Shown here one piece after another: positions 30,626 through 40,195 of a stretch of 64,000 nt of DNA. The stretch is taken from positions 141,857,058 through 141,921,057 of the forward strand of contig OY755038.1 of assembly GCA_963576565.1 (NCBI GenBank), read 5' to 3'. The stretch comes from Aspidapion aeneum (Eukaryota; Arthropoda; Insecta; Coleoptera; Brentidae). The notes below the pieces were generated by a model that ran no database searches, was not told the DNA's origin, and was given only the letters and a program-made list of their open reading frames with translations. The position numbers and the translations under genes were made by a program. Each line of letters starts with the position of its first letter. Positions within the stretch are counted from its first letter, which is position 1.

Positions 30626-30654
30626 AACTAAGAACGACATACGGGACAAAAATA

Positions 30655-31440
30655 TTTGTGTGCAGGTTGTTGTTTGTCAATGTAAATAAATGTAATATTT
30701 ATTATGTGTATTTGTACATTTTTATATTGAGCAAGCTTAATAATTATAAGGATTTGATTTGGCTCGGTTTGGTTATGTTAAATAGATAACTTGGGTGTTA
30801 AATTGTTGCCTAAAAAACATGCAAATTTGTGAAATAACAACGAAGAGAGTTTTTTCCTGTAAATAAATGTGCAGATTTTTATATTTATCGTGTATGTTTG
30901 TAAATGTTTACATTAGGCAAGCCTAGTGAAGGCTTTCGTTTTGTTACATTAAATATATATTTTAGGGCCAAGATTCTAAAATATCTTGTAAATTTGTTAA
31001 TTAACAAATCAAATAAATGTAAAATATTTGTAAAAAAATTTTGATTTACTATAAATTTGTGAATTAACAACGAAGGCAGGCAGGTTTTTCTGTAAATAAT
31101 TATTGTACATTTTTATATTGACCAACCTTATTTATATGGGTTTGGTTCGGTTTGGTTATACTTGATATGTATTATAAAGCCATGATTTTTTCAAACTAAC
31201 TTGTGAATTTGTAAAAGAACAAGGAACCAAGATGTTGTTACGTAAATAAATGTAGGGATTTTTGGATTTCTTATGTGTATTTGTAAACTTTTATTTTGAC
31301 CAAGGTTAGTTAGGGGCTTAGGTTGATTTGGTTATATTAACTAATATGTTTTAATGTCAAAATTTTATCATATTAACTTGTAAATTTGTCAAATAAATAG
31401 TAAAAGTTTTTCACGTAAATATATGTGAATATTTTTGGAT
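30655..31440. repeat. Second tandem array inside the foldback element
   Basis: Five irregular units (about 150-230 bp) each begin TGTAAATAAATGT or CGTAAATAAATGT (30676, 30857, 31091, 31241, 31414). They continue with a TTTTATATTGACCAA-like stretch, GGTTTGGTTATA-like sequence and AACTTGTAAATTTGT. The sequence is unrelated to the arm repeats. The unit overlaps no convincing frame. Confidence 0.75.
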
Positions 31441-31449
31441 TTATTTATT

Positions 31450-32260
31450 CATTTCACCCTGTAGCTCACCTCCCTTGTTTTTTAAAAACGTGATTTTTCA
31501 AAATCTTTACTGCTATTTAGATATCACCCTGCAGCTTACCTACTGGAAGTAAATGAAATTTAGTAAGGGGTATGATTGCTTAACGTGTTCCTAACTATTT
31601 TTTGCTAACAAACGCTCCTGACAACGTTGATTTTTAAAAACGTGATTTTTACGAAATTTTATTACTAATTTCGATATCACCCTGTACCTCATTTCCTGGA
31701 CCTAACGGTGATACAGTCAGTTAATGGTATGATTGTTTAACGTATTCCTAACTATACTTTGCTAACAAAAGCTTCGGACAACCTTGCTTTTTAAAAATGT
31801 GATTTTTAGAAAATTTACACACACTAATAATTTCTATATCACCATGTAGCTCAATTCCTGGACCTGAAGGTGATAAAATCTGATAATGGTATGATTGTGT
31901 AACGTGTTTCAAATAATTTTTTGCTAACGAAAGCTCTTGACAACATTGTTTTTAAAAATTTGTTTTTTAGAAAATTACGCTTCTAATTTCGATATCACCC
32001 TGTAGGTCTCTCACGTCCTGGATCTAAAAATAATACAATAAGTTCATGATACATATTTTAATGTATTTCTTACTCTTATTTGCTAACTAAAACTCCTGAC
32101 AGAGTTGTTTTTTAAAAATGTGATTTTAATTAAGATTTACTACTATTTTCGATATCACCCTGTAACTCACCTCCTGGACCAAAATTTGATCTAATCCGTA
32201 AATAGTAGTTTTTTAGGGCTATTTTCAACTTTTTATTGCTAAGTAGAAAATTAGAATTTT
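31450..32260. repeat. Right tandem array of the foldback element (inverted)
   Basis: Six units, mostly 152-163 bp apart, in inverse orientation to the left array, with ATATCACCCTGTA, CACCTCCTGGACC and TTTGCTAACAAA-type blocks. The first interval is only 70 bp, so the innermost unit is truncated. Confidence 0.8.
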
Positions 32261-32616
32261 TTAACAAATCTATAATATTAGGCACACAAGAAATTTTACA
32301 TAATTATACAAACATTATTTTTAATTATACGAATTTATAGAAAGTTTGAAATTTATGTTTTAAAGGTTTGTTTCTTGGGTCCCGTTCATTTTATTCATAT
32401 TATGAACCTATTTTCAGGTCGGCTGTACGCAGTTCCCTGCCTATATGTGTGGCTCCCTCTAGGGAGCGTGTCGCAAACTTAAGTTTTCCTTGCACAAAGT
32501 GACCACGTGGTCGTGGCACCCCTGAAAAATTCCGCCTTCGACTTATTTTCGTCAGATGGAGACTGTGGCGACTATTCTTAGGGTGACTGCATCCTGAAAG
32601 CCTGGCATCTTCCAAC

Positions 32617-33186
32617 GAGCGGATAGTTCACAACTTGCATTCCATTTGCTATTGGTTGACATAGTCAGGCGGGATTTTTAAAATTAAAACTCTCCTGTCC
32701 TCGTTTTGGGAGGTTGAAATCGGTGTTAAACCAAACTGAAACAAAACCTAACCGTGGTCAATTGATGGGAAACGTATCCTGACCGGGGCGTATCTGGACA
32801 GGTTAGGATACGTTGTCGAATAATTTATCAGGGTTAGGTTAACACCGATTTCGACAGGAAAACAGGATAAGGAAGCTAATTAAAAAAAAAAATAATATGT
32901 TTTTAAAAAACAATAAAAAAAAAACTCATCGGCATATGCATAGATTTAGTTAAATTCAATAGGTATGTACTGCACAAACCACTACTCTTTTTAGTCACTT
33001 ACAACTAGTATATATTCGTATTTTACGCCGAAAGCTGTAAACATAAAGTTTGTTAAATGCTTGACTGGTGGCACCATCTCTTAATATAATATAATAATAA
33101 TCTTAAACGGCAACGTTCAACATTAAAAAGTCAGCTGACTATTTCGACCAATAGCAAACGGAATGCAAGTTGTGAACTAGCCGCTC
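32617..33186. mobile_element. Inverted-repeat element with a nested MITE
   Basis: GGATAGTTCACAACTTGCAT (32620) and the inverse at about 33162-33180 form arms of about 60 bp that also share TTTGCTATTGGTTGACATAG. Between them lies the MITE at 32693-32875. Just outside, GGGTGACTGCATCCTG (32581) and CCAGGGGTAGCGACAC (33189) recur inverted near 36100-36150. Confidence 0.6.
32693..32875. mobile_element. Short MITE, copy 1 of 2
   Basis: The ends contain AGGTTGAAATCGGTGTTA and the inverse TAACACCGATTTCGACAG, with AACGTATCC inside. A second copy with the same ends and the same GTCAATTGAT and AACGTATCC blocks is at about 34978-35118. The superfamily is not assigned. Confidence 0.7.
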
Positions 33187-34380
33187 TCCCAGGGGTAGCG
33201 ACACCAAACATAACCTCATTTACGAAAAACTCAAATCTGACACTGTCAGGAGCATAGCTTTTTTTATGTTTAAAAAAATTAAATGGTTTACAAATGTTAC
33301 GTAAAGAACTGTCCGTCACATCCGGTATATAAATTTTACTGTCCAAATAAACAAACCTAAAAAAACTAAGTTTTTTATGATTTCAAATTTATTAGGACCC
33401 TGTGTCCAGCAGTCCACACAGCGAAGGAAACCAAAAATATAGTTTGCATGTTTTATATATATTCTAAAATATAGAAAACTATTATGTTGGGTTTTGTATT
33501 ATTTAATAAATGTTTTATGCTCTCTACGGAATAAAGGTGTACGTTTAATCCCTTTTTTCATGGGCTAAGGTAGTATTTCTTGTCTCCAGTGATTGAAAGT
33601 AATTTCTTTAAAACCATAAAGGCAAAATATAGGTTTTTGGATTATTTTATTTTATCATAATACAAAAAACAAAAAGGAATATATACACGATACCGATTAT
33701 TTTGTTCCAGCTTGCCGTAAGCTTACTTTACTTTGCCGATGGCTTGGTTCGTTTTGATCGTTATTGTGTCCTTAGGCATAGAATATTGCTTCCATATAAA
33801 CGAAGCATTTAACTTTCTAGACTTCTCCAGGCTGTAAACCAGGAAACTGTGAAATTTTCGAAATTCTGTTTATTGCATCATTTCCATGCCCATCTCAAAG
33901 TAAGAATATGCTTTATTTTCCATCTTCGAGAAATGTAATTCGAACTTTTTCTCGAGTAAACTTAATTAGTTTGTTATGAAATAAATAATATTTTTCCACA
34001 TTGTTTGTTATAAGGTCACTCATCGTCAAGCAAGCTTTACCTTGCTTGACGATGAGTGACCTTTGTTTGTTAGCATCTGACTGACTTTTGTTTAATGTAA
34101 TGCCATGACAACTATCACTGCCCACTGTTTTTTTATATACTTGACATGCTAAAACTACAGTACGGTAAGTGGTTTAATACCTATTTATTTAGTTTATGAT
34201 TATTATTATTTTTAGTATATAAAAATAAACCTTGGCATTAAAGTCCCTTTTAGTCACTTAGCAAATTATAGCCCTTCTTCCGGTCGAGCATGAAAATTCC
34301 CGCCGTGGTATTAAAAGTAAACACTGCACGCTCCAGGTTTATAATATACCTACTATTATTTTTATTATTGTTCAAAAAAA
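33187..34380. other. Intergenic; hairpin at 34013-34065
   Basis: No firm gene. A 22-bp stem (GGTCACTCATCGTCAAGCAA and its inverse) with a six-base loop CTTTAC lies at 34013-34065. On the minus strand 33750-33840 reads LEKSRKLNASFIWKQYSMPK after a possible acceptor, which might be an exon of an unknown gene but is too short to judge. Confidence 0.35.
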
Positions 34381-34384
34381 AGCG

Positions 34385-34490
34385 GGCGGCGAAGAAAAGG
34401 TCGAAAATACAAAAAGTCGAAAATACAAAAGTTCGAAAGTACAAAAGGTCGAAAATACAAAAGATTGAAAAACAAAAGGTTCAAACAAAG
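34385..34490. repeat. 18-bp tandem repeat
   Basis: About five copies of GTCGAAAATACAAAA-type units. The Lys-rich 107-residue frame running through it is a by-product of the repeat. An (AC)n microsatellite follows at about 34548-34563. Confidence 0.7.
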
Positions 34491-34629
34491 ATCGAAAGTA
34501 GCTACACTGTAATGATTGCAAAACAAAGTAGAATTAAGAGACACACAGGTACACACACACACACTCATAGAAAAGTTTTTAAAAAATCAACATCCAATAA
34601 AAACTCAAGGTAGCAACACGACGGGTCGC

Positions 34630-35555
34630 AGAACTTTGTTCGAAAACATTTTCTTCGAACGGAAATTTTTATGAAAACCTTTTCTTCTAATGAAAATTTG
34701 TTTGAAAACATTTTTTTTAAACGGAAATTTATTCGAACACCATTTCTTTGAACGGAAATTTGTTCGTAAGTAATAGTTGTTCAAAAACATTTTCTTCGAA
34801 TAGAAATCATTTTCTTCGAAAGCAAGTTTTTCGATAAAAGACGCTCTAGACCTGGATTTCCAAACCTAACACAATTCATATAGTTTGACTACGGCAAGGT
34901 CTTTTTAACATATTTTTTCAAAAAAACCCTGACTTCTTTCCCGGGATCGTAAACATTCTGAAAATTTGTCTACTTTCCTCCTTTTGGAAGGTCGAAATCG
35001 GTATTTTCCTAAACTTTGTCAATTGATCGCAAACGTATCCGAACCGGTCCAGATACCTCCTGATATGCTCAATTAAGAAAGGTTAGAGTAACACCGATTT
35101 CAACCTTCCAAAATGAGGACCGGAAAGCTAATTTAGGGAAATCATTTTTCGACAATAGGTCTCGGTTGGTTCGGTTTGGTTTCACACCCTCTAGGATCCC
35201 GGGAAAGAAGTCAGGGAAGTTTTTATTTCCAAAAATTGTTAGAAAAAAAACCCCATTAGTCGAACTATATGAGTTGTGTTAAGTTTGGCAAGCCAGGTCA
35301 AATTTTTTTTTCGAAAAATTTGTTTTCGAAAAAATGTTTTTGAACAAATTTTAATTTTAAAAAAATATTTTCGAACAAATTTCCGTTCAAAGAAAATGTT
35401 TTCGAACACATTTCTGTTTGAAGAAAATGATTTCGAAAAATTTCTGTTTGAAGAAAACGTTTTCGAACAATCTTTTGTTCGAAGAATATGTTTTAGAACA
35501 ATTTTTGGTTTAAAGAAAATGATTTTCGAAGTTTATGCTTTCGAACAATAATATT
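34630..35555. mobile_element. Foldback element with inverted 31-bp repeat arrays
   Basis: Left: units of TTCGAAAACATTTTCTTCGA type every 31 bp (34641-34830). Right: the inverse units (GAAAATGTTTTCGAACA) every 31 bp (about 35328-35540). Between them the palindrome continues with AACACAATTCATATAGTTTG against its inverse near 35262, and CCCTGACTTCTTTCCCGGGA against TCCCGGGAAAGAAGTCAGGG. At the centre lies a MITE (about 34978-35118) that is itself an inverted repeat. So there are three nested levels of dyad symmetry in 0.9 kb. Confidence 0.8.
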
Positions 35556-36099
35556 AAGATATTTATATGAAATGTACTATAAAAATATAAATAATTAAGC
35601 CGAACCTTACGAAAACTCGAACTGTATTTGGGCATTTTTTGTCTTTTGATAAAATGTAAAATTCGGAATAAAAAGATACTAAAAAAAACCACAATACCAA
35701 AAACACCCAAAAAAAATGGGAAAAAACCTTGGAAAATAAATTAAACAGTGCGAAAAATAGCGTATAAACATCGTGATAAAATTTTCATTTTATCCCTTGA
35801 TATATTATATACTATTAATAAACTTTTAACATAGAAATGGATTTCTGTCCTGTTTGTTTATTTATTACGTATTATTTTTATACAAAAACAGAAATAATAT
35901 TTAAAAGAAAATAATTTTTAACAATAATACCTACAATAAATATTCATAACCCAAAAACTCAAGGAACATATTTTTTATTTCTTAAGCTGTATAAAAACGA
36001 GTTCTTTTTAAGTTCTATTAAAACATTTGTCTTTTCTCAGACTGTATAAAAATGAGTATTTTTCACGAATGTCTATGGAATTTTGAGTACGGTTTTGAC
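35556..36099. other. AT-rich intergenic sequence
   Basis: No gene or clear repeat beyond A/T runs; CTGTATAAAAACGAG and CTGTATAAAAATGAG form a short direct repeat near 35990 and 36045. Confidence 0.45.
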
Positions 36100-36160
36100 A
36101 CTCGTGTCGCTACCCCTGGGAGACGCTAGACTTCCAGGATGCAGTGACCCTAGTATTTTT
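36100..36160. repeat. Inverse match to sequences at 32581 and 33189
   Basis: GTGTCGCTACCCCTGGGAGA is the inverse of 33185-33204, and AGGATGCAGTGACCC is the near inverse of 32581-32595. They may be the right end of an element whose left end lies near 32.58 kb and whose middle has been invaded by other elements. Confidence 0.5.
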
Positions 36161-36990
36161 AATTACACTATCCAAAACCTTATGGGCGCAGCTTTCGTGT
36201 TCGTTTACGACAGAGACAATTTATTATTTTCTCTCTGGTTTACGAAGGACTCAGCCGCATGGGCCGTCACTGAAGAACAGCAGTTTCTATATGGGAGGAC
36301 CCCCCAGAATAAAAAACTATATACGTGCCTAGCTTTTTTAAAAAGTAAAAAAATAATCACCACTTCAATAATTTGACAGGATCTTCACTTAGTCAGATTT
36401 TTCTGGCAGATTTTAAAGAAATAATTTGACATTCCCTTAAAATTCCGTTCAAATATAACGGTGGCAACAGCGTAGAGCTAATTTTGTAGCGACCCTTCCA
36501 CGACATGCAGTTAGTCCCTCTTTGTTAATTTTACCGTGAAAAACAAAGAAAGAAAGTAAACTTAGCTGACCTCATAAAGAAAACGAATAGGACTCATAAA
36601 TTTGAAAGAAATGTGACGAAATGTGACGAAATTTGACATTTCAGTTTGTGTGGTTAATAGTGAATTTATTTACAATTTTTAAATTAAAAATTTTCAACAA
36701 ATTACGGGTTTTTAATTAAAAACAAATATTATATCGTGACGCTACATCTATCAAAAAGTGGGAAATGGCCTTTTAGGTAAGTTTTTAAGTTTAAAAATTG
36801 CCTTTTAAACGAGAAATCTTAAGCGCCAGATTATGTCACATTTTGTCAAATTTCGCCAGATTTTTTGAAATGTAAAGAATTGACCCCTATATACATAAAT
36901 TAATATTATAATAAAACTGGTACACATATTGATGATGATTCATATGTGAATGGGCATAGATAAAGGATTTTTGCTGCGGTTCAGTCAGGC
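36161..36990. other. Intergenic; possible promoter-proximal sequence
   Basis: No gene called. Near 36765-36790 a GGCCTTTTAGGTAAGTTT stretch fits a splice donor, but the upstream ATG is followed by a stop after three codons. TTTGTCAAATTTCGCCAGA and TGACGAAATTTGACA motifs recur without clear structure. Confidence 0.3.
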
Positions 36991-36992
36991 GA

Positions 36993-37232
36993 ATGGGCCT
37001 TGCAGTCCTCTCACTGCGACCACATCTATATTGGTGCTCGGTAGAAATAGTAGGTATAGCTCTGTTGGCGGGTGGGATATTTATTGGGTTATTATTTATG
37101 GGGTGCTTTACTATTAAACATTATCTTGCTCATAGAAAAAAAAACTCTATTCTAGGCTTGCTTGGTAGACTGCTTCCGCACTCAGTTCGGAAAAGTGGCA
37201 CTTTCAAAACTAAAATGCGTGCGGAAAAGTGA
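36993..37232 (+). CDS. Possible fragment encoding a membrane segment
   Basis: A 79-codon frame encodes a strongly hydrophobic stretch (IVGIALLAGGIFIGLLFMGC), followed by a basic tail (HYLAHRKKN), as in a single-pass membrane protein. It follows a weak acceptor-like CAGTCAG. The last third overlaps the GTGCGGAAAAGT repeat motif, so any real coding part ends before about 37160. Chance cannot be excluded. Confidence 0.2.
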   Translation: MGLAVLSLRPHLYWCSVEIVGIALLAGGIFIGLLFMGCFTIKHYLAHRKKNSILGLLGRLLPHSVRKSGTFKTKMRAEK

Positions 37233-37252
37233 CACTTTCCGCACGCTCGTAG
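37165..37252. repeat. Palindromic GTGCGGAAAAGT motif cluster
   Basis: CCGCACTCAGTTCGGAAAAG, then GTGCGGAAAAGTGACACTTT and CCGCAC, form an internal dyad. Relatives occur at about 29472-29527, 30005-30055 and 30225-30330. Confidence 0.65.
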
Positions 37253-38587
37253 AGAAAGAGTAATTTTAGGCTCTGCAAAAATATATTATAACTTTTTTTA
37301 AATTTAATTTCTTTTGTAAGAGTATAGGAATGAACGTTCTCTCGAGAGATGTGATCGTTCCCGGTCTCCCATGATCACACAAATAAAATATAGGGAGCAT
37401 TCCCGCACGACCGGTGAACGTTCGCATGAAAAACCACACGTTCCCACTGAAGAATTGGTCACCGCAGTCGTAGAAGACGTAAGCGAAGATAGCCACGAAC
37501 AAAGTAATCACGTCACCAAATATTAATGACGTATTTATTGAACCAGACTGTTTCAAAACATACAGCAAGAAAATTCGTCTCGGTATATGCGCCTAAAATT
37601 AGGCGCTGACTCGTGACGTAGATTGACATTAGCACCCCATTGGCACCCCGACATAAATTGTAATTTTGGAACATACTCATTTGCATCTCTTTTTAATGCA
37701 CAGTATATTCATTTTATTGCTGTCTAACTCATAGCGCTGCTGGAAGACGGATTGTCAAAAATTTTTCAAAATGGATGCTATAATTTTTATTCAATACAGA
37801 ATGTTTTTAAAAGTTTATTTCGACTGTGTTAATTGTGAAAACGGTCTTTTAGTATCTTGATGCAAAGCGGATTTCCCGCTATCTAGAAAGGTAAGCTTTA
37901 TTTAGTTTATAGTATTAAAAAAGGGTGAAATTGAAAAAAAAAACTTTGCTATAAATTTTATAGCCATAATGTAAGCAAATAAAAACTTTAATTTTTTGCC
38001 TAAAATCATACTAAAGGAAGCGAAAACATGACAAAATGCTAAAAATATATAAAAGGAGAAATTTTAAATAATAGTTTCTGTCATCTAGTATAAGTAAGGG
38101 CTGATTTATTTAGAAATGCAATGGACATAATTTAAGCTTGTTGCCTCGTTTCGTAGGTAGGTACTTTTTTCCACCTATGTAGTAATGGTGCTTAAGACAT
38201 ATAAATTTCAAGGCTCTCAACACCTTCATACTTTATGAAAAACCTTCATATTTTTCATATTTTCCCCAATGAAGAAATTTAGGCATAGAATAAGTGTGGA
38301 AATTTTAAATATTTTGTCTAGTCTTGAATTTTGAGTTCCTTTTAGTTTATTATTAGTTTGTTGCCTTTGAGAAAGTCTGAATAAAGTAGTGCTTTTTTGC
38401 CTTTTGTTTTATTATTCTTATGTTTGTTGCATTTTTTATGTTAATTACTTGTTTTGGACATCCATGGTTAGTTCTAAAAAAGTCTAATTGTAATATTAAG
38501 TTTTTTTTAATGTTTGAGCTCGGAATAGGTGTTTAAAGTTATACCAAGTATTTATGGAGTAAACTTAAGTGTTCTGTGTGAGTGTGA
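37253..38587. other. Intergenic; isolated splice-donor-like sites
   Basis: AATGGATGCTATAATTTTTA (about 37772) opens a 29-codon frame in a context followed by AGAAAGGTAAGC (about 37884), a good donor match, but a stop intervenes. The 100-codon minus-strand frame at 37266-37568 has no recognisable domain. No gene is called. Confidence 0.35.
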
Positions 38588-38860
38588 GAAAACTTTTGGA
38601 CATATCAAGATCTTTACACTGAAGAACTACAAATAATTACCAGAAATAGGCAAGAACTTGTTCTACCAGTACATAGATCATCATTTTTTGAAAAATCACC
38701 TCACTATAGTGCAATAAAAGCTTTTGAAATACTTCCAAATGCAATCAAGCAAATTGAAAATTTAGAAAAGTTTAAAACAGCAGCTACAGCTTTTCTTCTA
38801 AAAAAGTGCTACTATAGTTTTAATTTTCAAGAGAATCCAAAGAAACTTATAAAATCTTAA
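38588..38860 (+). pseudogene. C-terminal end of a jockey/CR1-like LINE reverse transcriptase
   Basis: This frame is open from 38588 to TAA at 38860, read as YTEELQIITRNRQELVLPVH, then FFEKSPHYSAIKAFEILPNA, then an FKTAATAFLLKKCYYS-like tail. It matches the conserved C-terminal segment of insect LINE polymerases (R-x-R-x-x-L-x-x-P then KSPxYxGIKxxNxLP). The 5' side is truncated at about 38.59 kb, as is normal for LINEs. Its 3' untranslated part is interrupted at 38923 by the Penelope-like element and resumes at 40055-40195, ending in the tail GTTGAGTTGAGTTTAGTTGA. Confidence 0.75.
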
Positions 38861-38973
38861 AAGTGTATTTATGTATGTGTGCCTGTATGTTTGCTATTTA
38901 TTAATATGTTAACTATATTTATTAATGCAAACAAGGCTTTTTGTACTTCTTGCAAAATTTATTCAAAAATTCT

Positions 38974-39014
38974 TGGCAAAGCGCTTTCGGTCTATATGAC
39001 CATCATCAGTGCCT
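38974..39014 (-). ncRNA. Hammerhead-ribozyme-like motif, left copy
   Basis: On the minus strand: GGCA, CTGATGA, TGGTC-ATATA-GACC, GAAA, GCGC, TTTGCC. These are the hammerhead core (CUGAUGA...GAAA), a clear stem II hairpin and a GGCA/TGCC stem I. Stem III would be a self-complementary GCGC, suiting a dimeric form. It lies inside the left repeat of the Penelope-like element, antisense to its frame. Confidence 0.6.
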
Positions 39015-39035
39015 TTAAAAATCTTGGAAAATTAT

Positions 39036-39475
39036 TGTCTATCACCAAGGATAAAAAAGAAAAACTGAAGAAAAGTGGAATCTACCAACTAGAATGTGGC
39101 ACATGCAAAGCTGCATACATTGGCCGGACCAGCAGGAACTTAAAAATTCACATCAAAGAGCACATAAAAACTCCAGACAAATCAGCCTTTGGCAATCACA
39201 TTCACACTACCAAACACTCTTTCAGCCCAAAAACCAACTCAAAAATCCTTCACCACATCACAAGTAAAAACTTCACAAGATTAGATTTCACCGAAGATGT
39301 CGAAATAAGCAGTGAACTAAATAAAAACCCAAATAATTGTCTAAACAAGCAGGCAACCCTTAGAAGAAGCTTCATCCCTCTCCACAGAAGACTGATAGAC
39401 CCAGAACCCCCACCTTACAGGAATACTCTAGAGTCAAATAACAGCCAGGTGAGACTGAGACTAACATCCATATAA
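39036..39475 (+). CDS. Penelope-like element GIY-YIG endonuclease fragment
   Basis: The nuclease part of a Penelope polyprotein, which nicks the target for insertion. It is open from 38879, but the first 50 codons translate the terminal repeat, so the real protein part starts near 39036. Seen: KKSGIYQLECGTCKAAYIGR (the GIY and YIG boxes with a CxxC between), then LKIHIKEH and a GNHIHTTKHSF segment, ending in TAA. Family members usually have Arg in the LKTRFKEH segment; here it is His (LKIHIKEH), so catalysis may be lost. About 145 codons; RT is absent. No stop interrupts the nuclease. Confidence 0.85.
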
Positions 39476-39973
39476 AAAATTACTCTCTCACTAATACTCA
39501 TTCACACAGAAACACAAAATTCCATTTCACACCATTCGAGTTTTACACACACCCAACACTCTAAAATATCCTTATGCATTATATTCCAACATAAAACATG
39601 CTTAAGTAATCCTTCACCAGAATTTAAAAAACCCCTTCAATGAAAGCCTTTTTTAAAATATCTTCATCGAAAGCTACGTCATGATAAACAATACTATAAC
39701 CTCGAAAAGAATTACGACGCAATAAACAAAAAGTCATTATTTTACTAGTCAATTTTAAATAAAGAATAATATAATAGTACTATAACTGTAAAATGTACCT
39801 GAAATTTGTTTAAATATTTTAAGTAGTTTGTAAGTTTTTTAAAATTGTGCTGTCCTGTGATGTCCAACCATAGACTGAAGAACCAGATTTTAAGATTTTA
39901 ACTAGCTGTAAGTAATAGCATAATTTTCCATTTTGACTTAATTTTAATAACATGTTTTGTTCTCTTACAGTTA
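39476..39973. other. Penelope-like element 3' region
   Basis: Non-coding sequence between the nuclease stop and the right terminal repeat. AT-rich, no structure seen apart from AATAAAGAATAATATAATAG near 39760. Confidence 0.5.
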
Positions 39974-40014
39974 AGGCACTGATGATGGTCGTATAGACCG
40001 AAAGCGCTTTGCCA
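39974..40014 (+). ncRNA. Hammerhead-ribozyme-like motif, right copy
   Basis: Sense strand: GGCA (39975-39978), CTGATGA (39979-39985), stem II TGGTC-GTATA-GACC, GAAA (40000-40003), GCGC, then TTTGCC, where TGCC closes stem I. It differs from the left copy in the stem II loop (GTATA for ATATA), with pairing preserved. Self-cleaving hammerheads are known in Penelope-like elements; here activity is inferred from the conserved core only. Confidence 0.65.
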
Positions 40015-40054
40015 AGAATGTTTGCACGAAGTACAAAAATCCTTGTTTGCATTC

Positions 40055-40195
40055 AAAGTCAAGTGCATGCAACCACCCCCTCACTTTTATATTTATTAAG
40101 TTTTTTTACTTAAATACCTATTTTAAGTTTGATGTTGCTGTTTGTATTTTTATATGATTTATGGCAATAAAGTTGAGTTGAGTTTAGTTGAGATG
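40055..40195 (+). repeat. 3' tail of the interrupted LINE
   Basis: Resumes the LINE 3' untranslated region and ends ATGGCAATAAAGTTGAGTTG, a polyA signal followed by the short tandem TTGAG tail common in insect LINEs. Confidence 0.6.

Larger units (their letters stand above)
28568..32393. mobile_element. Foldback element with arms made of ~150-bp tandem repeats
   Basis: The outer left (CAACCCGTGGCCCAAAAAAT, then CATATAATTAAAAATAATGT) is the inverse of the outer right (ATTTTTAATTATACGAATTT, then TTCTTGGGTCCCGTTCATTT). Next inward, a block ending AAGTTGAAAATAGCCC (28802-28821) is matched by GGGCTATTTTCAACTT (32216-32231). Then come arrays: TACAGGGTGATATC units at about 28739, 28875, 29021, 29179 and 29326 on the left, and inverted ATATCACCCTGTA units at about 31454, 31524, 31676, 31839, 31995 and 32155 on the right. 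Arms are about 0.8 kb and total length is 3.8 kb. This is the architecture of Foldback/Galileo-type elements; no transposase is recognisable inside, so superfamily is not assigned. Confidence 0.8.
38924..40054 (+). mobile_element. Penelope-like retroelement, truncated, with inverted terminal repeats
   Basis: The left end AATGCAAACAAGGCTTTTTG (38924) is matched inverted at the right end (CCTTGTTTGCATT, to 40054). Both repeats include TTGGCAAAGCGCTTTCGGTC and ACCATCATCAGTGCC, the typical Penelope pLTR signature. Between them is the GIY-YIG nuclease end of the polyprotein; the reverse transcriptase is missing. The element sits in the 3' untranslated region of a LINE. Confidence 0.85.

Noticed and set aside
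28730..32260. Regular ~150-bp spacing as a CRISPR array
   Set aside because: Whole units repeat, not short repeats with unique spacers, and the setting is eukaryotic.
34290..34613. Lys-rich 107-codon frame as a gene
   Set aside because: It is the translation of an 18-bp tandem repeat and an AC microsatellite.
35276..35551. 91-codon Phe-rich frame as a gene
   Set aside because: It is the translation of the 31-bp repeat array; each repeat gives a shifted version of the same peptide.
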